Shown here in pieces: positions 51,849-59,961 of a stretch of DNA of 64,000 nucleotides; the stretch's first letter is position 1, and each line of letters opens with the position of its first letter. This DNA comes from Micromonospora sp. Llam0. GTDB taxonomy: Bacteria > Actinomycetota > Actinomycetes > Mycobacteriales > Micromonosporaceae. A model generated the notes under the pieces. The model was not told where the DNA came from and did no database searches. It worked only from the letters and a program-made list of their open reading frames with translations. The stretch spans positions 496,001-560,000 of the forward strand of contig NZ_RJJY01000002.1 of the NCBI RefSeq assembly GCF_003751085.1. Reading direction: 5' to 3'. A program made the translations under genes and the position numbers.

Positions 51849-52931
51849 AACCCTCGCACGGTAGTACGGCAGGATGCTGCTGAGATCAGTGCCGTCTCCG
51901 GCAACAGGAGGGTTGTGCCCGTTGCCCGTAGCGTCGGTAGTACCGAAGGGCTGGTCGAGCAGCCCTCGGTCATCCTGACCCGGATTCGCGAGAATAACGA
52001 CGCGAGCGTCAACCACGCGCTGCTGGACACTCTGGATCTCTATGTTTCGGATGTCGTCGGCCGCTACGAGGAGGAAGGGCCGCTCACGCTGGCCGCCGAC
52101 GTGGTGCGCCAGCGACGCTGGGTGCAGAGCCTCATCCCGCTGCGGATGCAGCCCCGGTACAGCGCCCGGCTACTCGCCATCGCCGGGCAGCTCTCCGGGC
52201 TGCTCAGCTATATGTCGGTCAACCTCGGCCGATTCAGCTCCGCGCGGGCCTACGGGATCGAGGCGTTCCAGCTCGCCGACTATGCGGAGGACCGGGAACT
52301 CAAGGCATGGGTCCGGGGCACGCAAAGCTTCACCGAGTTCTACGACGGGCAGTACCGCAAGGCGCTCGCCTACGCCGTGGACGGCCGCCGGTTCGCCGGC
52401 CGCGGAGCACAGACGGTACGCCTCGCCGTCAACGGCGAGGCACGCGCGCACGCGAAGCTCGGCCAGACACAGGAGGCAGAACAGGCGATCGGCACCGCCT
52501 ACGAAGTGCTCTCGGACCTGTCACCCGAGCCCGGCATGAGTTCATGCGTCTCGTTCGGCCTCTACAGCGAGGCACGGGTGGCATCGAACGCGGCGACGGC
52601 GTACCTGGCGTTGGGACACACCGAGCAGGTTCTCCACCTAGCAGGCCGCGCGGTCACGATCGTCGACTCATCACCTTCCGTCTGGAGCCAGGCCCTGGTC
52701 CGGCTGGACCTGGCGACCGCGCTGGTAGACGGGGACCGACCCGACGTCGGGCAGGCCGCCGACGTCGCCCGCCAAGCTATGCGAGCCTGTCAGGACAACC
52801 AGATCGAGTCCATACGTCAGCGAACCCGCGACCTCGCCACCGCTATCAAGGTGAACTTCGACGATCCCTGCGCCGAGTCGTTCGTAGACGAGGCGCACGC
52901 CTGGCTCGACGAAGGCCGAGGAACACGATGA
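51612..52931 (+). CDS. HTH regulator with TPR-like C-terminal domain, paralogue 2
   Basis: This 439-aa protein shares its first 79 residues with the regulator at 46004 (one D/N change). From residue 80 it is unrelated in sequence, though again TPR-like: LLAIAGQLSGLLSYMSVNLG, ARAYGIEAFQLADYAEDREL, ARVASNAATAYLALGHTEQV. The same DNA operator but a different sensor would be expected. Its stop overlaps the 2H phosphoesterase start by 4 nt. It has the same length as its paralogue, probably by chance. Confidence 0.85.
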   Translation: MQNHPLTAARERLGLTRRQLADAVNKILYPDPGQAAHSAFTANYLGKLENGKIRYPAEDYRTALRIALNANTDDELGFRNPRTVVRQDAAEISAVSGNRRVVPVARSVGSTEGLVEQPSVILTRIRENNDASVNHALLDTLDLYVSDVVGRYEEEGPLTLAADVVRQRRWVQSLIPLRMQPRYSARLLAIAGQLSGLLSYMSVNLGRFSSARAYGIEAFQLADYAEDRELKAWVRGTQSFTEFYDGQYRKALAYAVDGRRFAGRGAQTVRLAVNGEARAHAKLGQTQEAEQAIGTAYEVLSDLSPEPGMSSCVSFGLYSEARVASNAATAYLALGHTEQVLHLAGRAVTIVDSSPSVWSQALVRLDLATALVDGDRPDVGQAADVARQAMRACQDNQIESIRQRTRDLATAIKVNFDDPCAESFVDEAHAWLDEGRGTR

Positions 52932-53623
52932 CCGCTCAGCCCGAAGCACTGGACCACGACTACGGACGCCCCTGGGCCGAGCAGGAGTGGACACAATTCC
53001 AACAGGTCCAGGGGATGGTCAACCACTGGGACCGCCCGGGGTGGACGCCTGGCCGGCGCTCCTACCACTGGCTTGTGATGCTCGGCCACGTCCGAGCCCT
53101 CACCGCCCTGGCGACCCGCTGCCAGGAACAGCTGCGTGACTTACCCAATCTCGACTTGGTCCCGGCGGTCGGCTTGCACATCACAATGCAGCGACTCGCC
53201 TTCACCGACGAAGTCTCACCCGACGTGGTGGCGGCAGCGGTCAACGAAGTACGCCGACGTTGCGCGGACTTCCCCGCCATCCCGGTGGAGGTCGGTCCGC
53301 TTGCAGGATCGCCGGGAGCGGTCCGCCTCAGCGTTGGTCCGCCGGAGCCGCTCAGGGGGCTTCGTCATCTCATCCGCGAATCCATCGCCGAGGTATGTGG
53401 CCCGGCAGCCCTACCCGAACGGGCAAGCAGGTTTGTCCCGCACGTCAGCATCGCCTACCACAACACCCCCGCCGACGCGCGGCCACTCATCCAGCGGGCA
53501 GCCAGCCTTCGACACCTCCCCCCCGTCGCCACAGTCATCCAGTCCGTGGACCTAGTCGAGTTACGCCGCGACGGCCACCAGTACATCACATCGAAACTCG
53601 CCGAAGTCTTATTCCTAAGCTGA
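52928..53623 (+). CDS. 2H phosphoesterase (2'-5' RNA ligase family)
   Basis: This 231-aa protein carries the two H-x-T/S-x motifs of 2H enzymes: HITMQRL near residue 80 and HVSIAYHN near residue 178. Such proteins cleave cyclic phosphodiesters or 2'-5' bonds in RNA or cyclic nucleotides. ATGA coupling to an HTH-TPR regulator suggests controlled expression. The true substrate is unknown; a role in nucleotide signalling is possible. Confidence 0.85.
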   Translation: MTAQPEALDHDYGRPWAEQEWTQFQQVQGMVNHWDRPGWTPGRRSYHWLVMLGHVRALTALATRCQEQLRDLPNLDLVPAVGLHITMQRLAFTDEVSPDVVAAAVNEVRRRCADFPAIPVEVGPLAGSPGAVRLSVGPPEPLRGLRHLIRESIAEVCGPAALPERASRFVPHVSIAYHNTPADARPLIQRAASLRHLPPVATVIQSVDLVELRRDGHQYITSKLAEVLFLS

Positions 53624-53714
53624 TGGCCGGACATTCGCCCAGCGGGACCCGACTTCCAACAGCATCGGGAAATCAGCGCACAAGGCGCAGTTGGTCAGGC
53701 CACACCAATGGCTC

Positions 53715-55043
53715 TTACCAGTAAATTGCCACAAACTCAACCTCCATCTTTCGGGTCGTGCGAACCGGCCTGATTGATTGCCCATCCGAATGAACGGATT
53801 CGGCCAGGGAACCCACCGAGATTTCCGATATCGCCGCCTCTCGGAGACGACGGACATCCTCTCGGTCAGAATTTTCATCTATGGCGTTAACCACTAGATC
53901 GAATGCAGACCTACGCGAGTTTATGTCATCCATCTTGAATCTACCCGAGGCCTCGACAGCAACCGTCGCTAGCGCGACTCTGTCGATCTCAGTACCTTTA
54001 AGTGCTGCGACGCCCTCACCAAACCGCACAAAATGGCGCACAAGATCCAAGGATTGCGGACCATCAGAGGGATCCTCGCGAGACGAAAGTTCCTCGTCGA
54101 AACCGTCAGGTAGCATTTCGATAAAACGGACAAGCTCGCTAGACAATCCACCAAGAACGTCTGCCAACTTTATCGGGTTCCAAGTGTCAAGAAGAGCAGA
54201 TCGCTCCACTCGCATATATGCCGTGTATGCAAGGTCCCCAAAAAGGACACGCCGCAAGTCCCTTGAGTACGATTGAAAGTCGGTAACACCCACAACCTCA
54301 AGAGGGTGGCTGTTTGCTTGAACCTCACCTTGGGAATTCAACACACTTCGATCAATAATGTACTCCTCTCCGTCGATATCCACGACACTAAACCTGGTGC
54401 TAACACCCTGCACCGGAACGAGCCCAAACAGAAGTCTGTCGATAACCTCGACAATTGGGAGAACCTGGTTGTAGTCGCCATCTCCCAGACCGAAGAGTGA
54501 TTCACGGCCCTTGACAATCTCAACAATAGAAGAAATCGCACTTACCAGGCGGTACGTCTTGTGCGCCTCAAGCTCGATTTCGAACTCAAGGACATCACCT
54601 CTCTTGATGTCTCGCACCGGAAGGATTTGAGAGAACTTTCGAAGCTTTTTCTCATTCCTCAGAAGCTCTGCAAACGTCTCGATCGAGCCTTCACGCACCT
54701 GCCGTCGACCGACGGGCTCCCTCGCCAGGTGAATGTCGTCTATTCCACCAGTCCGCAAGTCACGAAACGTGCTTTGGATGACCGATCTCCTGACTACCTC
54801 CTTTGAAGAGCTGTCGGTCCCACGAACCCTAGACTCAGTCCCGAGCTTAGCGCTGGCAAAGGAAATCCCAAGAGTCGACTTGTGATCTACTTCAGTAGTT
54901 CTATTTAAAGTGTCCTTCACAGACTCGGCTATTGATCCGTCACGTGCGGCAACCAGGCTCGTCACGCTAACCTCATCAAGATAGACAAACTCACGACGCT
55001 GTCGGCGCCAAGTACGATCACGGTTTCGGTTGCGAAAAATCAC
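53715..55043 (-). CDS. DUF6414 family protein
   Basis: This 442-aa protein begins with a basic stretch and FVYLDEVSVTSLVAARDGSI, the N-terminal signature of DUF6414. Continuing features are EFEIELEAHKTYRLVSAISS and VVDIDGEEYIIDRSVLNSQG. No membrane segment is seen and function is not known. It overlaps the AAA+ ATPase gene by 4 nt, so the two are almost certainly partners. Base composition is AT-richer than the flanking core genes, suggesting transfer. Confidence 0.78.
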   Translation of the reverse strand: MIFRNRNRDRTWRRQRREFVYLDEVSVTSLVAARDGSIAESVKDTLNRTTEVDHKSTLGISFASAKLGTESRVRGTDSSSKEVVRRSVIQSTFRDLRTGGIDDIHLAREPVGRRQVREGSIETFAELLRNEKKLRKFSQILPVRDIKRGDVLEFEIELEAHKTYRLVSAISSIVEIVKGRESLFGLGDGDYNQVLPIVEVIDRLLFGLVPVQGVSTRFSVVDIDGEEYIIDRSVLNSQGEVQANSHPLEVVGVTDFQSYSRDLRRVLFGDLAYTAYMRVERSALLDTWNPIKLADVLGGLSSELVRFIEMLPDGFDEELSSREDPSDGPQSLDLVRHFVRFGEGVAALKGTEIDRVALATVAVEASGRFKMDDINSRRSAFDLVVNAIDENSDREDVRRLREAAISEISVGSLAESVHSDGQSIRPVRTTRKMEVEFVAIYW

Positions 55044-56239
55044 TTGGCTTCACCTTCCGCGCGACGGGCTGAAACGCGCTGGACTCGCGGAATCGCCTCA
55101 CGTACATCCTCAAGGCAGAGTGACCTCCGGCCATCGAGCACAGCCAAGATCCCTGCCTCCGTCCAGATCGCCGAGAGATCCGCCGCCGTCCAGCCTTTCG
55201 TTGACTCGGCAAGCGTCGTCATATCTGGACGTTCGGAGAAAACAAGTCGTCGCGATGAAGCCTCCAGAATCGATATTCTATTAGCTACGTCAGGCATCGA
55301 GAACTCCAACTTATGGGCAATACGACCGGGACGCAGAAGAGCTTCATCAAGCGCACCCGGGAGATTAGTCGTTGCGATTACAATAACTTGTTGAAAGCTC
55401 AGAAATCCGTCTAGGAGGGACAAAAACTGACCCACAAGCCGGTTGGTCGCCTCGTGGTTACTCCCACCCCTCTGCGTATACAGGCTGTCAATTTCATCAA
55501 AGAAGAGGATGGCTGGGCGGTTCTCCCTGGCATGGTCAAATATGTCGCGAAGTCTCCGCTCACTTTGACCAACAAACTGATCCACAATGGCAGGACCACT
55601 GATATTGTAAAAGGTTGCAGCTGTAGAATTTGCCAATGCCTTGGCAAGGAAGGTCTTTCCAGTCCCTGCCGGCCCGGTAAAGAGGATCCCCTTGATAGGT
55701 TTCGCTCCGATTACCGTTAGAGGATCGTCGGGGTCGAGCGCCACGCGGACGAGGTCGTGCGCGCGACGAACGATTTCCGGAGAACCGCCGAAGTCACTGA
55801 GAGTAGTTTCACTATCCTCTGCCGGAACAATCAGATCGCCAACGTCAAAATCATCACGGTTTAGGCCGAATCGGTCAATTGGATGTTCGGAAAGTACCTC
55901 CGCCGGATTACCGGCCTGGTCGATCCTAATCACTTGACCCTCAACGAATGGCTTGCCTTCATGCACGCAAAAGTGACGAAGCTGGCCATTAACGTCGATG
56001 ACAGCACCCGATGAGTTGACCTTCTTTACTGTACCGACTTCAGAGGATGCACCCCATAGGTCATCATCGACCCGGTGCACACTGCCTTTATCTGGGCACA
56101 AAAGAATGTCTCCAACAGACCATCCTTCCTCGTTCGACGAGATGAAATAGCCAGATAGGCCACCCATGAAGTCGACCCAGATTTTTGAGGACTCGGGTTC
56201 AATTCTACGAATTCTAGCGATACGGCCAATGCTTTCCAT
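55040..56239 (-). CDS. AAA+ ATPase, Cdc48/proteasomal-ATPase-like
   Basis: This 399-aa protein has an N-terminal beta-rich region (about residues 1-120; GRIARIRRIEPESSKIW, then GTVKKVNSSGAVIDVNG). One AAA+ module follows: Walker A FTGPAGTGKTFLAKAL, Walker B AILFFDEIDSL, sensor ATTNLPGALDEALLRPGR with the Arg finger region, and a C-terminal lid. It resembles unfoldases such as Cdc48/ARC, with one ring only. A role in remodelling the DUF6414 partner or a nuclease is inferred from the ATGA overlap. Confidence 0.88.
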   Translation of the reverse strand: MESIGRIARIRRIEPESSKIWVDFMGGLSGYFISSNEEGWSVGDILLCPDKGSVHRVDDDLWGASSEVGTVKKVNSSGAVIDVNGQLRHFCVHEGKPFVEGQVIRIDQAGNPAEVLSEHPIDRFGLNRDDFDVGDLIVPAEDSETTLSDFGGSPEIVRRAHDLVRVALDPDDPLTVIGAKPIKGILFTGPAGTGKTFLAKALANSTAATFYNISGPAIVDQFVGQSERRLRDIFDHARENRPAILFFDEIDSLYTQRGGSNHEATNRLVGQFLSLLDGFLSFQQVIVIATTNLPGALDEALLRPGRIAHKLEFSMPDVANRISILEASSRRLVFSERPDMTTLAESTKGWTAADLSAIWTEAGILAVLDGRRSLCLEDVREAIPRVQRVSARRAEGEAK

Positions 56240-56517
56240 TCATCAACTTCTTCCCGATAGGCTGTGAGCAAAGTACTGACACGCGGCCTTACGCTACAAC
56301 CGCTCCTGCAGGCAACTCAACCGCCACACAGCTGAGTATCCGGGATTTGCGGTATTCCGGTACGTGACGAGCGGCGCGTGTCGGGGAATCTCGTGCGCTG
56401 ACGGAGAGCGCCTGCTCCCCTTCTTTATTGCGCAGGCCAAGCAGGTCGTCGCCGCTATGCCTACCTATTCCGAAGCTGTTTACGATTTGCCGGAATTACT
56501 GTATTTCTCCAAAAAAA
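56240..56517. other. Spacer inside the defence-like cluster
   Basis: This 278-bp, comparatively AT-rich stretch has no recognisable frame. It separates the nuclease gene from the AAA+ gene and may hold the promoter of the AAA+/DUF6414 pair. Confidence 0.4.
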
Positions 56518-58878
56518 TCATGAGTGGTCCCGATTCAATAGCTCTTCGCCGACTCGGTCCATCGGCATGGTTAGTTCATCACGAGACAGCAGGTCAACGA
56601 ATCGATTCTGCCGTGTCATCTGCACCACCTCGTCTTGGGGACTCCAAGCGAACGGATCAGTGTTGTGCATAAGAATCACTTGCTCTGCGTGAAGTTGGTC
56701 ATCGGTGAGTAGCAGGCGAGGCCGGTCCGGAAGCGCGCGTGCGAACTGTACTAGTTCGGGGCAGTCACGTGCCGGTTGCGTGACAGCGACGATATCGTAC
56801 GGTGACTGAAGCTTTTCCGACAAGTCGTCTAAGGACTCGGCCATCTTCTGGTCCGCTCCGGCAGCACGGCGTTTCACCTCGACAGGCACAAGACTCCCGT
56901 CGGCGAACAGCAGGACAACATCGGCCTCGCCGATGTTGTTGTTGCCGGCGTCGAAGAAGTTGACTCCGGGATGCGCTCCCACGAGGGCATGTCGTTCGAA
57001 GAGGCTGACCAGCCATCGCAGGGCGAGGAGGTGCCCCAAACTATCCGTTTCTAGGACGCGCCGCAGAACCTCACCGATCCGGTAGGTGAAATTTAGTGCG
57101 TCGGGCTTGTAAGGCTGCGTGATCATACGCCCGCAGCCGGGGCAGGCAATGGGCGGCAGGATCGATGCCATGGGAAGCCACGATTTTGCTCGACATTCGA
57201 CGCATTCGACCGTTGACCCGCGGACGAGCAGGTGGTGCCGCTCCGCCCACACGACCCAGTTGACGGCCGCTTGTCTCCTCCCGAATACCTTGGCAAACCT
57301 GTGGAATGGCAGTGCCCGCCCTTCACCCGAACGAGCGATTACTGGCTCATCACGACCCAGGCGAACGGCCGCCGCCTCGATTTCGTCCTCGGGAACAGCG
57401 AGTGCTCGTAGCTCTTTGTGGGCGCGCGTCCACCGCTCTTTCCACCACGACATACCGCTACGTTCTGCGAGCTCGTAGAGTAGCTCGATCAACGGACGGT
57501 GTGTGAGGTACCGGATGCCCTCCACACCCCCGATGACCCGAATCAAGGTTTCCGCTGCTACGCCTGGCTCAGACGTCTCGACACGAAGTCCTCGACTTTG
57601 TGCGACCGCAGCGAGAGACGTCCAGGTCGACGGCCATCGAACCGTCACCGCTTCGAGGCGCCGAACCGGCGGTACCTCCACCTGAGAGGATCCAGCCTGA
57701 AACCGATTGCCGAACTCGGCACCACGCATCGTTGGATCGGCAGGAAGTAGGTGCCCACGTACGCTTACGTCAACGACGAGTTCTGGCTGGCGCCAGAAAT
57801 TCTGAACGGGTCGCAGAAGATCGCGATCCGCATCGGAAACCGCCACGAGGTGAGCCTGACCCTGTGACCAGTGCGCCACACTGTTGCGTGACCTTCCCGG
57901 CGGTGGCCCGAAGGTCAGGATTTTATCATAAGCGACTGCCGTCATTTTTGCGCTGACCGCCAAGTCAGCAAGCTGTTCAGGCGCGAGTGACGCACTCGTC
58001 ACATAGCACCGCCCGCCGCCGAACCCGAAGCGGGTGGCCCTACCTGGCTTCCGCAGCTCCTGCAATGCCTGTTCAGTTGCCGCAGCCAAGGGCAGGCCAA
58101 TAGGCAACACATGACGGTCGCCATGCGCTGCACGCAGGTTCCACAGCAAGGCGAGGTCGTCGACCGAGTCAGAGCTCACTATCACGATGATATTCGGACC
58201 AGCGGCGCGACGTAGGATGTTGGGCTCTGGTAACGGGCTCATCCCCTTGCCCAGATAGCTGATATCCGGGACCTGCCCTGCCGCTAGGCCGATATTGCTC
58301 ACCATCCGTGGCGACATTGGTTGGGAGTCCTCGAGCCGCTGCAGTAGGTCGTCGAGTGATCCAACAGCCGACTGACGTTCGACCGGCATGATCTGCTCAA
58401 ACCGAATGCCACCTAGAGCCTCATGGGGACCCATAAGCGTTGAATCGGGTTCCTCTGGCAGGATCCCGAGGACAGCGGCATAGATCAGGTCCCAAGGGTC
58501 ACCAACTTCCAACACAGGCACATGGACAGGACGCCGTTGATCACGTGGAGTGGTCTCGGCGATCACAATGACCGGGAAATCCCACGGTGTGCCCCGCCTG
58601 ACCCGGTACGGGAGCTGAACGTCCACCTCTTGTAGTCCGCCCACCATGTCGATTTGCTCAACTTGGAGCAGTTGAGCGTACTTCGGGGGGAGAACGCCGC
58701 TGGCAACAGGCAGTATCGGTTGACCAGCGCCACCCCACGTTTGGCACAACCGGATGATCTCCTGGCGGAGCTGAGCGGGCTGTTCAGCGTCCACCGGACG
58801 CGCGAAGCGCTCCGGACGTAGTCTTGTCGTGATTTCCTGTGTACCGGTGAGCAGGTCTCTGTCGAGTAGGCCACGCAT
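56518..58878 (-). CDS. Large uncharacterised protein with zinc ribbon and PD-(D/E)XK-like nuclease region
   Basis: This 786-aa protein has no recognised N-terminal domain. A CxxC...CxxC zinc ribbon (CVECRAKSWLP, IACPGCGR) is near residues 560-585. Near residue 660, EADVVLLFADGSLVPVEVKR matches the D-x(n)-E-x-K core of PD-(D/E)XK nucleases. Such composition is common in defence proteins. It probably cleaves or processes nucleic acid, but this is inference. It lies between an Abi_C gene and an AAA+ gene on the same strand. Confidence 0.75.
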   Translation of the reverse strand: MRGLLDRDLLTGTQEITTRLRPERFARPVDAEQPAQLRQEIIRLCQTWGGAGQPILPVASGVLPPKYAQLLQVEQIDMVGGLQEVDVQLPYRVRRGTPWDFPVIVIAETTPRDQRRPVHVPVLEVGDPWDLIYAAVLGILPEEPDSTLMGPHEALGGIRFEQIMPVERQSAVGSLDDLLQRLEDSQPMSPRMVSNIGLAAGQVPDISYLGKGMSPLPEPNILRRAAGPNIIVIVSSDSVDDLALLWNLRAAHGDRHVLPIGLPLAAATEQALQELRKPGRATRFGFGGGRCYVTSASLAPEQLADLAVSAKMTAVAYDKILTFGPPPGRSRNSVAHWSQGQAHLVAVSDADRDLLRPVQNFWRQPELVVDVSVRGHLLPADPTMRGAEFGNRFQAGSSQVEVPPVRRLEAVTVRWPSTWTSLAAVAQSRGLRVETSEPGVAAETLIRVIGGVEGIRYLTHRPLIELLYELAERSGMSWWKERWTRAHKELRALAVPEDEIEAAAVRLGRDEPVIARSGEGRALPFHRFAKVFGRRQAAVNWVVWAERHHLLVRGSTVECVECRAKSWLPMASILPPIACPGCGRMITQPYKPDALNFTYRIGEVLRRVLETDSLGHLLALRWLVSLFERHALVGAHPGVNFFDAGNNNIGEADVVLLFADGSLVPVEVKRRAAGADQKMAESLDDLSEKLQSPYDIVAVTQPARDCPELVQFARALPDRPRLLLTDDQLHAEQVILMHNTDPFAWSPQDEVVQMTRQNRFVDLLSRDELTMPMDRVGEELLNRDHS

Positions 58879-58967
58879 AGGAGTCGAATCATACCGTCGG
58901 CTGATGCCGCGTCATCGAGCACCCAGGTGGATACGCCCGGCACATGCGACAACCGTCGGGCAGCCTC

Positions 58968-59888
58968 CTACGGAGTGTCCCCGGTTGCCGGTCTTCTCCA
59001 AGGTGCGTTCGGATCGGTAAGGGTGTCCAACAGGAGTTGACACCATGTCCGTGCCGCCCCCACGGCTAGGTGCGCATGCCTGGCGTGAAGCCCCATCCTC
59101 GCGTCCGCGCGCCCGTGGCCGGTGCCCCAGCCCTCGTTGCGTAGTTCGTTTACACCGAGCGCGACCGTCATCAGCCCACCGAGCACCCGCTTAACCGACG
59201 AACTACCGTCAGGGCCGACTGCCTGCTGCGGATGAAGTCGCAGTTCACGTTGGGCGAGGTCAACCAAGGCGGGAAACTTGATTGTCTTCTCGTCAAAGGC
59301 AATCCCGATCTCTACGAGAACCGTCTTCGCTGTGGCTTCGATCAGTTCCTTCGCCGAACCAATAGCCTGTGCAGGGTCCTGCGGCAGGGCACGATCGATC
59401 CGTTCGAAGGAATCAAGAATCGCTGCCGGATCACGCAACCCCACCAGCGAACTAGGGAGGCTCAGCGGTAGAGGCGTTGGTGGCTTCAATCGGCTGTCAC
59501 TACCTAGCTTGAAACCATAACGTTCTAGAAACGCTTGGGCCGCATCCAACGCTTCATCCGTCAGCGCAGTCAAGAGCGTCTCGTACACACGCAGGACGCG
59601 CTCAACATGTTCGGGTTCCGTCCAATCGACGTTGTCTTCGTACTCGCGCCAGAGCCCACGGCGGACACCTTGTTCATCATTCGGGTCTCCTGACGGAACG
59701 AACCCCTCATCCTGCCACATATTCGCGATCTCGCGATGCACGGACCATCCGGATGCAAGATCACGGAAGTAGCGTCGGACTGGAACCGGGACGAGCGGAC
59801 GAACACCCACGGAAGGGAATCCTATCGGAATCTGAACCCGCACGGTCAACGTGATATCGCCATGCGTCGCAGATCGATAGAAGCCCAT
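58968..59888 (-). CDS. Abortive infection family protein (Abi_C domain)
   Basis: This 306-aa protein has the Abi_C signature in its C-terminal half: PAQAIGSAKELIEATAKTVL, then VALGVNELRNEGWGTGHGRA and LHARHAHLAVGAARTWCQLL. The invariant GTGHGR and RHA motifs are intact. Members of this family limit phage growth in some systems; here it is the first gene of a minus-strand run of four. N-terminal 150 residues are variable. Confidence 0.85.
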   Translation of the reverse strand: MGFYRSATHGDITLTVRVQIPIGFPSVGVRPLVPVPVRRYFRDLASGWSVHREIANMWQDEGFVPSGDPNDEQGVRRGLWREYEDNVDWTEPEHVERVLRVYETLLTALTDEALDAAQAFLERYGFKLGSDSRLKPPTPLPLSLPSSLVGLRDPAAILDSFERIDRALPQDPAQAIGSAKELIEATAKTVLVEIGIAFDEKTIKFPALVDLAQRELRLHPQQAVGPDGSSSVKRVLGGLMTVALGVNELRNEGWGTGHGRADARMGLHARHAHLAVGAARTWCQLLLDTLTDPNAPWRRPATGDTP

Positions 59889-59961
59889 GAGTCAGCTTCC
59901 GGCAACAGCATTCGAAGGTGGTTGGTATGGGGCTCATGGTCCTGCCGGGGAAGACAGCGTG

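Noticed and set aside
52928..53623. 2H phosphoesterase as an anti-CBASS or Thoeris-type immune component
   Set aside because: No cyclase, SIR2 or TIR partner is present; its ATGA coupling to an HTH-TPR regulator argues for a separate regulated cassette.
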